Numbered from the stretch's first letter, positions 9,592-17,682 are shown. The stretch: 24,410 bases of DNA from Rhizobiales bacterium CCH3-A5 (GCA_001556025.1 LSIB01000130.1:1-24410), one strand, 5' to 3'. Notes: a model not told the origin generated them from the letters alone. Numbers and translations: made by a program.

Positions 9592-10724
9592 GGCAACCGC
9601 GACGCAGGGCGGAGCCATGCCTAGCGGCACGAGCCATCCGGGCGCGACAGGGCGCCGAAACGGACGTCTACGTGATGTTCCTCTCCGGGCGCGACCTGCT
9701 TCGGATCGCCGACATCAGTCGCCTCAACAGGCAGGACCTGGAGCTCAAGGGTTTCCAGCGCGGCGAGATCAAACGGCACATCTCCGAAATCGTCGAGTAT
9801 CTCGATGCCGGCCCGTCGCTTTTTCCAAACGCCGTCATCCTGGCCGTATCCGGAGAGGCCCGCTTCAAGGAGTCGCGCGGGCCGATACCAGAGGGGGCGT
9901 CAGCAACGACAACGGCGGGGGTCCTGTGGCTGCCGCTTCGCGAGGCCGGCGCCCGCATCGCCTGGATCGTCGACGGACAGCAGAGGGCGACGGCATTGGC
10001 GAGAACGGCCAACGGCGACATTGCCGTGCCCGTGGTCGCCTTCGTCTCCGACGACGTCGCCGTCCACCGGCAGCAGTTCATCCTCGTCAACAAGGCGCGA
10101 CCCCTGCCGCCCGCCCTCATCGACGAACTGTTGCCTGAGGTGCAGTTGGAGCTCCCTAGAAGTCTCAGCGCGAGAAAGCTCCCTTCGATCATCTGCAACG
10201 CGCTCAACACCTCCGTCTCCTCACCATTCAACGGGATCATCAAAAGGGAGAGCGATACGGCCGCAAAAAAGGCCTACATCTCCGACGCGGCCGTCATGAA
10301 GATGATCTCGGAGAGCCTCAGAAGCCCGAGCGGCCTCCTCGCGCAATACAAGAAGCCTGACGGGGAGACCGACGCGAGCGGCATGGTCGAGGCGTTGTGC
10401 GCGTTCTGGGGCCATGTGCGCCAGACGTTCGGCACGGAATGGTCGCTGCCGCCCTCGAAGAGCCGGCTCACCCATGCGGCCGGCATCATCGCGATGGGGG
10501 CGCTCATGGATCAAATCTCGGTGCGAGCGGAGGCTCAGCGCGATCCTCAGAGGGAGATTGCGGAATCGCTCGGGCGGCTCGCCACGCACTGCCGCTGGAC
10601 GTCAGGGACATGGGAAGGGATCGGGGTTGGCTGGCAAGAGATCCAGAATACCCCTCAGGACATAAAGAAGCTCACGAATTGGCTCACGCGTCTCGACCGC
10701 GAACTCGCACGAGGTCGCAAATGA
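9588..10724 (+). CDS. DGQHR-domain protein, DpdB/DndB-like (first paralogue)
   Basis: 378 aa, with the family signature DGQQR at 129-133 inside a region like DndB/DpdB (ParB-like fold). Before it lies the conserved GFQRGEIKRHISEIVEYL (residues 55-72), and after it the segment FILVNKARPLPPALIDELLP. The same blocks occur in the paralogue at 12048-13184, so both belong to one family. ATG 9588 is chosen because similarity to the paralogue starts near residue 13 (ARAIRARQ) and because it overlaps the preceding stop as ATGA. The frame is open further upstream only as a shadow. DGQHR proteins assist or regulate DNA modification: DpdB in 7-deazaguanine systems, DndB in phosphorothioation. This copy is the more divergent, and its special role is unknown. 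Confidence 0.85.
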   Translation: MRQPRRRAEPCLAARAIRARQGAETDVYVMFLSGRDLLRIADISRLNRQDLELKGFQRGEIKRHISEIVEYLDAGPSLFPNAVILAVSGEARFKESRGPIPEGASATTTAGVLWLPLREAGARIAWIVDGQQRATALARTANGDIAVPVVAFVSDDVAVHRQQFILVNKARPLPPALIDELLPEVQLELPRSLSARKLPSIICNALNTSVSSPFNGIIKRESDTAAKKAYISDAAVMKMISESLRSPSGLLAQYKKPDGETDASGMVEALCAFWGHVRQTFGTEWSLPPSKSRLTHAAGIIAMGALMDQISVRAEAQRDPQREIAESLGRLATHCRWTSGTWEGIGVGWQEIQNTPQDIKKLTNWLTRLDRELARGRK

Positions 10725-12130
10725 AGTTCATCTACTCGGACGCCCTCGACATGGTCGATCCGGGCTTCGACTTCATCCGCGACAGCCACGCCTCCACGCG
10801 GAACCCCTACTGGGACGACCAGTTCGCCCACGAGATCTTCGACGCGCCTCCATACGACGGCATGCTGGTGTCGAGAGCCATCGTCGGCGGAACCTTCGGC
10901 AACGGAAAGTACTCGGAAGCCCAGGCCCGCCGTTTGAGGCGCGAGGGCGCGAGGTCCTTCCTCAGGCTGACCGATCGCAGGTTCGCGGACATGCCGATCT
11001 TCGGCGACTGCGGCGCCTTCAGCTACCACGCCCAGGACGTGCCGCCCTACACGCCCGACGACATGCTCGGCTTCTACGACGACGGCCGCTTCGACCTCGG
11101 CTGCTCCGTCGATCACGTCATCTTCGACTTCGACGAGGCAGCCTCTGGCATGGGCGGCGGTTCGCCGGAGGCGAAACGGCGCTTCGACATCACGCTCGAG
11201 AACGCCGAAGCGTTCCTTCGCGGCAGCACGCACATGAGCGCCGCCTTCACGCCACTGGGCGTCATTCAGGGTTGGTCCCCCGACAGCATGGCGGAGGCGG
11301 CCAGGCGGCTCGTCGCGATGGGATACGACTACCTCGCCCTCGGCGGGACGGTCCCGCTGAAGACCCCCCAGATCAAGGCGGCGGTCAACGCGATCCGCGG
11401 GAAGATCCCGGCGAAGACGCGCCTTCACATCCTCGGGTTCGCGAAGGCGGAGGAGATCGAGCAGTTCACCTCCTCCGGGATCACGAGCTTCGACACGACG
11501 TCGCCGCTCATCAGGGCCTTCAAGGACGCGAAATCCAACTACTACATGCGAGATCCCGGGCGTGGTATGCGCTACTACACGGCCGTCCGCGTCCCCCAGG
11601 CCCTTGAGAATCCCAAGCTCCTCAAGCTTGCGAAGGAGGGCGCCATCCGCCAGGACGAGCTCGTCAGGCTCGAGCGCCAGTCGCTCGAAGCCCTGCGATC
11701 CTACGACCGGCTCGAGGCGCCGCTCGAACAGGCCGTCGAGGCGGTGCTCGCCTACAGCGCGCCGGCCACGCTCGGGATGAGGCTAGAGCACCTGCCGGGA
11801 GCCCGCAGCCTCTCATCGCTTCGGCAGACCGTGACCCGCACGCTCGCCGACCGCCCATGGGACCAATGCGGGTGCGCTATATGCCGCGCACTCTCGATCG
11901 AGGTCGTGATTTTCAGGGGAAGCAACCGGAACAAGCGGCGCGGCATGCACAACATGCGCGTCTACCACGACCTGGTCGCGAACGTCCGGAAGGGCGAAAT
12001 GCCCGAGCGCGGGCCTCAACCGAATGAAAGCATCGAAGGCAACCCCAATGAAGCCGATCACGTACAAGGCCATCAAGGCTCGCCAGAGCAGCAGGCACGA
12101 GGTGGTGTCATTCGCTGCGAGAGCGTCTGA
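10721..12130 (+). CDS. dpdA: DpdA, DNA-guanine transglycosylase (7-deazaguanine insertion)
   Basis: 469 aa, a relative of tRNA-guanine transglycosylase. GDCGAF places D96 where TGT has its general-base aspartate, and FDTTSP places D258 where TGT has its nucleophile. VIQGW and LALGGTVPLK match the substrate-pocket strands. The zinc site CGCAIC (C383, C385, C388) plus H410 fits the CXCXXC...H rule. Members of this subgroup swap guanine in DNA, not tRNA, for preQ0. The flanking DGQHR genes and QueE/D/C support the DNA role. The start overlaps the upstream stop as ATGA, with GAGG 7 bases before it. The last 28 residues overlap the next gene's reading frame and look non-conserved. Confidence 0.93.
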   Translation: MKFIYSDALDMVDPGFDFIRDSHASTRNPYWDDQFAHEIFDAPPYDGMLVSRAIVGGTFGNGKYSEAQARRLRREGARSFLRLTDRRFADMPIFGDCGAFSYHAQDVPPYTPDDMLGFYDDGRFDLGCSVDHVIFDFDEAASGMGGGSPEAKRRFDITLENAEAFLRGSTHMSAAFTPLGVIQGWSPDSMAEAARRLVAMGYDYLALGGTVPLKTPQIKAAVNAIRGKIPAKTRLHILGFAKAEEIEQFTSSGITSFDTTSPLIRAFKDAKSNYYMRDPGRGMRYYTAVRVPQALENPKLLKLAKEGAIRQDELVRLERQSLEALRSYDRLEAPLEQAVEAVLAYSAPATLGMRLEHLPGARSLSSLRQTVTRTLADRPWDQCGCAICRALSIEVVIFRGSNRNKRRGMHNMRVYHDLVANVRKGEMPERGPQPNESIEGNPNEADHVQGHQGSPEQQARGGVIRCESV

Positions 12131-13184
12131 CGTCCTTCGCTTCGCTCGGGTCGAGCCGATCGGCCGGGACGACGGAGGCGCCCTCAGAGGCTTCCAGCGC
12201 CCACAGATCATGGCGCACGTCAAGGAGATCTCGAACTACCTAACGCAGCACGACGCGATCCTCCCGAACGCGATCGTCGTGGCGTTCATCGACGGCGTCG
12301 ACATAACCGACATCGGCTCGGGTCTCTGTGATGTCACCATCCAGGTCGGCGAAATGCCACACGGCTTCGTCGTCGACGGACAACAGCGCATCAAAGCACT
12401 GGAGATGAGCGAAAACACCGACTTCGAGGTCTTCGTCTCTCTCATCGTCTGCCAGGACGAGTCCGACCTCCGGCGCCAGTTCGTCCTGATCAACAACACG
12501 AGGCCCTTGCCGAAGCCGCTGATCTACGAACTGCTGCCCGGGGTCGACGGCCTCCCGCACCGCCTCTCCGCAAGGGCCAACGCCGCAGACCTCACCGCGG
12601 CGCTCAACTTCGACGAGCGGTCGTCCCTGCGCGGCATGATCTTCCAGCAGACGAACCCTCGCGGGATCATCAAAGACACGGCTATCCAGAAGGTGTTGAT
12701 GGCCTCCATCAGTGACGGGATCCTGCAGCAACTGGCCGCCGATCCGGAGACCGCCGGCGAATGGCGCGAGCACGCCTTCCTCATCGTGAGCGACTTCTTC
12801 AAAGCCGTCGCGACCGTCTTCCGCGACGATTGGGCCGGGCACACACCGCGCACCTCACGGCTCGTCCACAACATGGGGATCGGCGCCATGGGCATGACGA
12901 TGGACATCCTCGCATGCAACGACGGAGCGCGCACGTTCGAGGACTTCTCCGAGGGCCTGCAGTGCCTCGTCAACCGCACGGCATGGTCGCGCGGCAAGTG
13001 GTTCTTCGACGATGGCACGCGGCGCCAGTGGAACGAGATCCAGACGGTAACGGCCGACATCCGGCGCCTCACCAACAAGATCGAGACGATCGTCCTCGAC
13101 TACGTGAGGCAGAAGCAGAGCGGCCTGTCAGGCACGGAGGGCAATCCCGTCCGGTTGCGCCTGATCGAGAAGAAGGGCGCATGA
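12048..13184 (+). CDS. dpdB: DpdB-like DGQHR-domain protein (second paralogue)
   Basis: 378 aa, the same length as the paralogue upstream of dpdA. It shows KAIKARQ near the N-terminus, GFQRPQIMAHVKEISNYL (48-65), the signature VVDGQQRIKAL with DGQQR at 110-114, and FVLINNTRPLPKPLIYELLP. The start ATG 12048 has GAAGG 8 bases upstream and aligns with the paralogue; ATG 12024 would add 8 residues. It overlaps dpdA by 83 bp and its stop overlaps queE as ATGA. In Salmonella, DpdB is needed with DpdA to form preQ0 in DNA, but its chemistry is unclear. I give the symbol to this copy as the more canonical of the two; that choice is a judgement. Confidence 0.82.
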   Translation: MKPITYKAIKARQSSRHEVVSFAARASDVLRFARVEPIGRDDGGALRGFQRPQIMAHVKEISNYLTQHDAILPNAIVVAFIDGVDITDIGSGLCDVTIQVGEMPHGFVVDGQQRIKALEMSENTDFEVFVSLIVCQDESDLRRQFVLINNTRPLPKPLIYELLPGVDGLPHRLSARANAADLTAALNFDERSSLRGMIFQQTNPRGIIKDTAIQKVLMASISDGILQQLAADPETAGEWREHAFLIVSDFFKAVATVFRDDWAGHTPRTSRLVHNMGIGAMGMTMDILACNDGARTFEDFSEGLQCLVNRTAWSRGKWFFDDGTRRQWNEIQTVTADIRRLTNKIETIVLDYVRQKQSGLSGTEGNPVRLRLIEKKGA

Positions 13185-13831
13185 CTTACTCCGTCAAAGA
13201 GATATTCAAGACGCTTCAGGGCGAAGGCGCGCAAGCCGGGCGGACCTCCGTCTTCTGCCGCTTTGCTGGATGTAATCTCTGGACGGGCCGTGAGCAGGAC
13301 CGGTCCAGTGCGATCTGCCAGTTCTGTGACACCGACTTCGTCGGCACCGACGGCCAAGGCGGCGGAAAGTTCGCAACGACGGAGGCCCTAGCCCAACGCC
13401 TCGCCAAGACGTGGGAGCAGGGTCTATCACCCTATTACGCCGGCGGACGTCGGTACGTTGTCTTTACCGGCGGCGAACCCCTTCTCCAGATCGACGACGC
13501 ACTTGTTCGCGCCGTCAAAGAATTGGACTTCGAAATCGCCATCGAGACCAACGGCACGCTCCTCCCGCCCGCGGGGATCGACTGGATTTGCGTGAGCCCG
13601 AAAGCCGGCGCGACCTGGCAGCTCACGAGCGGCAACGAGATCAAACTCGTTTACCCGCAGAAAGGCTTGTCACCGGACGAATGCCGAAACCTCGCATTCG
13701 ACCACTTTTTCCTTCAGGCGATGGACGGGCCCGCAGCCAAGCAGAATACGGCCGCAGCGGTCGCGTACTGCATGGCCAACCCCCAATGGCGCCTAAGCGT
13801 CCAGACCCACAAGTTCATCGGAATCGACTGA
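13181..13831 (+). CDS. queE: QueE, 7-carboxy-7-deazaguanine synthase
   Basis: 216 aa radical-SAM enzyme that rearranges 6-carboxytetrahydropterin to 7-carboxy-7-deazaguanine, the second committed step to preQ0. The N-terminus IFKTLQGEG is the family hallmark. The Fe-S cysteines are C31, C46 and C49, a CX14CX2C spacing known for one QueE class. FTGGEPLLQ is the SAM-binding GGEP motif, and ETNGT, SPK and the C-terminal QTHKF are typical of the family. The start ATG 13181 overlaps the upstream stop (ATGA), with AGAAGG before it. The stop is one base before the queD start. Confidence 0.96.
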   Translation: MTYSVKEIFKTLQGEGAQAGRTSVFCRFAGCNLWTGREQDRSSAICQFCDTDFVGTDGQGGGKFATTEALAQRLAKTWEQGLSPYYAGGRRYVVFTGGEPLLQIDDALVRAVKELDFEIAIETNGTLLPPAGIDWICVSPKAGATWQLTSGNEIKLVYPQKGLSPDECRNLAFDHFFLQAMDGPAAKQNTAAAVAYCMANPQWRLSVQTHKFIGID

Positions 13832-13832
13832 C

Positions 13833-14213
13833 ATGTACGAGTTGTCGAAGCAGTTTTGGTTTGAGGCGGCGCACACGCTGCACCGGACCGTCGAAGCGGA
13901 GCCCAGCAAGCGGATCCACGGACACTCCTACCGTGCGGTCGTCACGATCGCCGGCCAAGCCGACCCGGTCAGCGGGATGGTCATGGACCTTGGCCATTTC
14001 GAGCGTGCCCTAGAGGTGGCGCGTGATGGTCTGGACCACCGCATGCTCGACGATATCGAGGGGCTCGGCCCCGCCACTGTCGAGAACCTGTGCTCCTGGA
14101 TCTGGAGGAAGCTCGCAGCAGATCTTCCCGGCCTGGCTCGGATCGCCATTCACCGAGACTCCAGCGGAGACGCGTGCGTCTACCATGGGCCGACCGCCAG
14201 GAGCGCAGGATGA
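13833..14213 (+). CDS. queD: QueD-like 6-carboxytetrahydropterin synthase
   Basis: 126 aa, a PTPS-family enzyme that turns dihydroneopterin triphosphate into 6-carboxytetrahydropterin, the first step towards preQ0. Zinc-binding histidines are H14 (FEAAH), H29 and H31 (IHGHSY). MDLGHF, LDHRMLD and PATVENL are the usual later motifs. The catalytic cysteine that normally sits four residues before HGH is serine here (S25), so activity may rely on another residue or be altered. The gene starts one base after queE and its stop overlaps the queC start (ATGA). Confidence 0.93.
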   Translation: MYELSKQFWFEAAHTLHRTVEAEPSKRIHGHSYRAVVTIAGQADPVSGMVMDLGHFERALEVARDGLDHRMLDDIEGLGPATVENLCSWIWRKLAADLPGLARIAIHRDSSGDACVYHGPTARSAG

Positions 14214-14938
14214 CTGACAATTCAGCCCTCGTCCTGTTTTCGGGCGGGCAGGACTCGACCGTCGCTCTCGCCTGGGCGCTCGAGCGCTTCGACACGGTCG
14301 AGACCGTCGGCTTCGATTACGGCCAGCGCCACCGTATCGAACTGGAGTGTCGCGCGACGATCCGCGACGCTCTGCCCGCCCTTTCGCCCCTCTATGCGCA
14401 GCGCCTCGGCGCCGACCACAGGGTCGATCTCGCCGCGCTCGGCGCGATCTCCGAGACGGCGCTGACCCGCGACACGGAAATCGCCTTCGCCGAGACGGGC
14501 CTACCGACCACCTTCGTGCCCGGCCGCAACCTGATCTTCCTGACCTTCGCGGCGGCGCTGGCTTATCGCCGTGGCGCCAAGCACATCGTGCTCGGCGTCT
14601 GCGAGACCGACTATTCCGGCTATCCCGACTGCCGCGACGACACGATCAAGGCGATGCAGGTCGCGCTCGGCCTCGGCCTGGACCGAAGACTCGTGCTGCA
14701 CACGCCGCTGATGTGGCGGGACAAGGCGCAGACCTTCGCGCTGGCCCGTGCGCTCGGCGGCGAGCCCCTGCTCGATCTGGTGGTCGAACAGAGCCATAGC
14801 TGCTATCTCGGCGACCGCTCCACCCGGCATCCCTGGGGCTATGGCTGCGGCCACTGCCCCGCCTGCGAGCTGCGCGCGAAGGGCTATGCCGCCTATCTGA
14901 TGGCTCCTGACGACAGCGGACCTTCTCATGACTCTTGA
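14210..14938 (+). CDS. queC: QueC, 7-cyano-7-deazaguanine (preQ0) synthase
   Basis: 242 aa PP-loop ATPase that converts 7-carboxy-7-deazaguanine and ammonia to preQ0. [10 protein letters not shown] (11-20) is the PP-loop. [18 protein letters not shown] and DYSGYPDCR are family motifs. The C-terminal CGHCPAC, with an earlier cysteine in HSCYLG, forms the zinc site. The start ATG 14210 has AGGAG upstream and overlaps the queD stop. No queF is present, so preQ0 is not reduced here, which fits a system that uses preQ0 itself. Confidence 0.96.
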   Translation: MTDNSALVLFSGGQDSTVALAWALERFDTVETVGFDYGQRHRIELECRATIRDALPALSPLYAQRLGADHRVDLAALGAISETALTRDTEIAFAETGLPTTFVPGRNLIFLTFAAALAYRRGAKHIVLGVCETDYSGYPDCRDDTIKAMQVALGLGLDRRLVLHTPLMWRDKAQTFALARALGGEPLLDLVVEQSHSCYLGDRSTRHPWGYGCGHCPACELRAKGYAAYLMAPDDSGPSHDS

Positions 14939-15494
14939 CCGGCAGCGCCGGATCGAAGGGCTCGTCGCCCTCGTCCTCTTCGCCCTGACCATTCCTGCCG
15001 CGAACTGGCTGATCGGCAATGCCGGCACCGTCTGCGTGCCGAACGGCCCCTGCCTCGTCCCGGTCTGGCCGGGCATCAAGGCCCCGAGCGGCGTACTCAT
15101 GATCGGGCTCGCCCTCGTGCTGCGGGACCTTGTCCAGCGCCGTCTCGGCACGGCCGCCGGCCTCGGCGCTATCGCTGTCGGCGCCGCGATCTCAGGCTTC
15201 CTCGCGCCGTCCGCGATCGTCGTCGCCTCGGTGGCTGCTTTCCTCCTGTCGGAGCTGGCGGATTTCGCGGTCTACACGCCGCTGCAGAAGCGCCGCTTCG
15301 TCACGGCCGTCATCGCCTCCGGCCTCGTCGGGCTCGTGGTCGATTCGATCGTCTTCCTGCAACTCGCCTTCGGCAGCCTCGACTTCCTCAGCGGCCAGAT
15401 CATCGGCAAGGCCTGGATGGTCCTGCTGGCGCTGCCGCTGATGCATCTGCTGCGACGCCGCGACGAGAGGCTCGGGCTCGCGGCTGCCGCATAA
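14928..15494 (+). CDS. yhhQ: YhhQ/VUT-family queuosine-precursor transporter
   Basis: 188 aa, very hydrophobic, with about six membrane segments in the pattern of the vitamin-uptake-transporter/YhhQ family. These inner-membrane proteins import 7-deazaguanine precursors (preQ0/preQ1). Conserved-looking parts are the loop between helices 1 and 2 ([10 protein letters not shown]), [10 protein letters not shown] and [13 protein letters not shown]. It overlaps the end of queC by 11 bp and ends the operon. Its presence suggests the modification pathway can use imported as well as home-made precursor, though it may also serve tRNA queuosine. Confidence 0.9.
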   Translation: MTLDRQRRIEGLVALVLFALTIPAANWLIGNAGTVCVPNGPCLVPVWPGIKAPSGVLMIGLALVLRDLVQRRLGTAAGLGAIAVGAAISGFLAPSAIVVASVAAFLLSELADFAVYTPLQKRRFVTAVIASGLVGLVVDSIVFLQLAFGSLDFLSGQIIGKAWMVLLALPLMHLLRRRDERLGLAAAA

Positions 15495-15512
15495 TCAGGG
15501 CTTAGGCGCTGT

Positions 15513-15758
15513 CTACTTTTCGTACACCGCCAAGACGTTGAAGTCGGGCCCATCCTTCAGGGTGCCGACCATACGGAGGCCGTGCCCATGGGCACGCCTT
15601 ACCAATCGGTATGCCAAGGAGCCGGTATAATAGTTGCCTGCCGGCTCCATATGAAGATGAGCAGTGTCGACCTTATCGTTGAGCGGAACGCGGAAATCGA
15701 TCCACTGGATCTGGCCTCCTCCTTCTGACGCGCCACCCTCGATATCCGAAAATAACAA
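15513..15758 (-). CDS. Small hypothetical protein, possibly a remnant
   Basis: An 81-aa leftward frame that converges on yhhQ. The sequence looks protein-like (for example SLAYRLVRRAHGHGLRMVG, then VLAVYEK at the end), but I do not recognise a family. The only start is TTG, with a weak GGGA upstream, and no ATG or GTG occurs before the in-frame stop near 15800. It may therefore be the 3' remnant of a longer gene. It lies at the junction where composition becomes more AT-rich. Confidence 0.4.
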   Translation of the reverse strand: MLFSDIEGGASEGGGQIQWIDFRVPLNDKVDTAHLHMEPAGNYYTGSLAYRLVRRAHGHGLRMVGTLKDGPDFNVLAVYEK

Positions 15759-15865
15759 AAAATCCCATCTCAGACGGCTTAGGCGGGGCGCCTGTATGAC
15801 AAATTAAGCTTATGTACACCTCGCCCCTCAGCGATGTGTCAACAGATTTCCAGTCTGGATGAATT

Positions 15866-15881
15866 CCTAATCTATTAGGAG
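15866..15881 (+). promoter_or_regulatory. Ribosome site inside a small hairpin before the RepA-like gene
   Basis: CCTAAT (15866-15871) and ATTAGG (15874-15879) can pair, and AGGAG at 15877-15881 is the ribosome site of the gene starting at 15887. The hairpin would partly hide that site, which hints at translational damping of a replication gene. The stem is only 6 bp, so this is weak. Confidence 0.3.
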
Positions 15882-15886
15882 TTGCC

Positions 15887-17089
15887 ATGACTTCGCTCAA
15901 GCCGACGGCTTACGACTGGCCAGTCGTCCAAGAAATTCCACAGCGAGAATTTCTGTGTGGTCCTGCATATCAGAGGGGCCAGATCTCCCTGACGATTGGT
16001 CCTGGTGGCCTCGGGAAATCCACGCTCTGCCTCACTGAGGCGGTCGCGATGGCCGGCGGGTTCTCAGTCTTTGGGAATGAACCTATGAACCTGAAGGTGT
16101 GGTACCTCAGCGCAGAGGACGACAAGGATGAAATTGACCGGCGAATCGCCGCAGCGTGCGAAGCACTCCATGCAGAGCGCAGTTCCAACCTCCATGTCGA
16201 CTGCGTCGAAGGGGACCAGATCCAAATCGCTAATGCTGACGGGCTGAACACGGACCTGATCGAAAATCTCATTGCGGAGATACGAGACAAAATCGATGTG
16301 GTGTTCGTTGATCCGTTCATTTGCACCCATGACGTGTCTGAAAACGACAACTCAAAGATCGATAAGGTTGCCCGGGCATGGAAGCGGATCGCGCGCGAGG
16401 CTAAGTGCGCGATCCATATCGTGCACCATCAGGCGAAAGATACGAAAGAAGGCAGCGATGGAGCACGGGGAGCGAGCGCTCTACGCGACGCCGCCCGCTA
16501 CATCAGGACCCTTGTGCCGGTCCCAGATAACGTGGAGACCCTCAAGCGCCTGGAATTGCAACCCGACGCAAAGCACGTTCGCATACTCGTGACGAAATCA
16601 AATTTTCACCGCGCCATAGGCAACGACGTTTTCACACTCGGCACCAGGACGCTCCTGAACGGGCGCTCGGAAGATGGGAAGCCGGAAGCCGGCGATCGCG
16701 TCGGTGCCATAGAACTGTACCCCAAGCATGACCTCGCCCCGTCAACGCCAACGAACGGGAACAGGAAGGGTCAGCGTTCGGCTTCAGCCACTCCGGTTCG
16801 CCCTGCGCGAACTAAAGCTGCCGATGAGCACGAAGTCGCAGTTATCTTGGACATTGCCGCCGGAAAGAACTTTAAGGCGGCAGTCACAGACGCCCTATGG
16901 CTGGGTCTGGCGGTTGCTGAAGTACTAAAACTCGATCCAAAGGTCGATAAGGCTTGGCTGGTTGCAACCTTCGATGAACTCACTAAGCGGGGGCTTCTCG
17001 TGGAGTTCAACGGTCCCAAGACCGGAAAGTCTGGCAATCGGGTGAAATTCTACAAACCTGGTAACACGGCCGATCGCCCACTGGGCTAA
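15887..17089 (+). CDS. RepA-like AAA_25 ATPase (replicative helicase type)
   Basis: 400 aa. Walker A GPGGLGKST is at 38-46, WYLSAEDD at 72-79, and Walker B VVFVDP at 138-143. HIVHHQAK is followed by GARGASALRDAAR (192-204), a combination typical of the RepA/RecA-like AAA_25 ATPases of plasmids, phages and integrative elements. The last 90 residues are basic and include a likely winged helix that could bind DNA. ATG 15887 has AGGAG 5 bases upstream. No integrase or partition gene lies nearby. Base composition is lower in GC than the flanking operon, so it probably has a different origin from the dpd genes. Confidence 0.85.
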   Translation: MTSLKPTAYDWPVVQEIPQREFLCGPAYQRGQISLTIGPGGLGKSTLCLTEAVAMAGGFSVFGNEPMNLKVWYLSAEDDKDEIDRRIAAACEALHAERSSNLHVDCVEGDQIQIANADGLNTDLIENLIAEIRDKIDVVFVDPFICTHDVSENDNSKIDKVARAWKRIAREAKCAIHIVHHQAKDTKEGSDGARGASALRDAARYIRTLVPVPDNVETLKRLELQPDAKHVRILVTKSNFHRAIGNDVFTLGTRTLLNGRSEDGKPEAGDRVGAIELYPKHDLAPSTPTNGNRKGQRSASATPVRPARTKAADEHEVAVILDIAAGKNFKAAVTDALWLGLAVAEVLKLDPKVDKAWLVATFDELTKRGLLVEFNGPKTGKSGNRVKFYKPGNTADRPLG

Positions 17090-17129
17090 ATCGGGCGTGA
17101 CTCCTGCCTTCAAGGCCAGGAACGTCAAT

Positions 17130-17159
17130 CGAGGGGCTTCGCTCCGGCGACGCCCCTCG
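17130..17159. terminator. Hairpin downstream of the RepA-like gene
   Basis: CGAGGGGC (17130-17137) and GCCCCTCG (17152-17159) form an 8-bp perfect stem about 40 bases after the stop codon. It lacks a T-run, so it is a possible terminator only. Confidence 0.4.
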
Positions 17160-17210
17160 CTTCCGAGGGTAATGGGCCTTCATTGGCGGCCTGATCGCTC
17201 ACGGCAAAGC

Positions 17211-17257
17211 ACGCCCTTCGCCATGCAATCCGAATTGAATTGCATGGCGAAGGGCGT
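17211..17257. repeat. 19-bp perfect inverted repeat with 9-base loop
   Basis: 17211-17229 and 17239-17257 are perfect reverse complements around a 9-base AT-rich centre. There is no T-run, and the loop contains the palindrome GAATTG-like core. The function is unknown: recombinase or relaxase site, replication site, or small hairpin RNA are all possible. Confidence 0.9.
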
Positions 17258-17284
17258 TGAAGGATTCGGAGACTCAATCCCGCT

Positions 17285-17355
17285 ACGTTCATTTATTTAT
17301 TTCGAATAGGCGGGGGCCCTTGGCCCCCGCCCATTCGAAATAAATAAATGAACGT
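17285..17355. repeat. 71-bp near-perfect palindrome
   Basis: Arms 17285-17307 and 17333-17355 match perfectly over 23 bp (AT-rich, with repeated TTTA). Inside, 17309-17318 and 17322-17331 form a 10-bp GC-only stem with a 3-base loop. One mismatched pair separates the two stems, giving a 34-position stem. No gene lies within 380 bp on the right. It is far stronger than a terminator needs. Confidence 0.95.
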
Positions 17356-17434
17356 CCTGCGCGGCCTGACACGACGCATTCGTCCGCCGCAGTCGCAGGT
17401 TAGCGCGAGGAGAAGATACTTCAACTGAAACTCG

Positions 17435-17650
17435 GGGCCATATCGCCTCCTCGCGCTCCCTTGCCGACTGCGCCTCGCCCTGGACGACACCGTGATGGTG
17501 GGCGCGAGGGGCGGACGGCTCTTGCGCCGCCATGGCCCCATCCGCTCCTCGCGCTCCCGCCGACCGAACTTCGCCTTGGACAACGCCGTGATGGTGGCGC
17601 GAGGGAAGACCGGCTCCCGCACCGACACGGCCCCACCGCCTGCTCGCGCT
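17435..17650. repeat. Imperfect tandem repeat, unit about 96 bp
   Basis: Two full units (about 17435-17531 and 17532-17627) and the start of a third (17628-17650). Shared blocks are GCTCCTCGCGCTCCC or its variants, a TCGCC-TGGAC core and CCGTGATGGTGG, followed by CGCGAGGG. Open frames across it exist only because of the high GC, and I see no gene. Confidence 0.7.
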
Positions 17651-17682
17651 GATTACCCAACGAAGTGCCGCCTTTACGACAT

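Noticed and set aside
10397..10720. Upstream extension of dpdA
   Set aside because: It is a shadow of the first DGQHR gene in another frame; DpdA homology starts at ATG 10721.
15673..15900. 75-codon leftward frame over the RepA-like gene promoter
   Set aside because: It overlaps the more protein-like frame at 15513-15758 and the RepA ribosome site; no family features.
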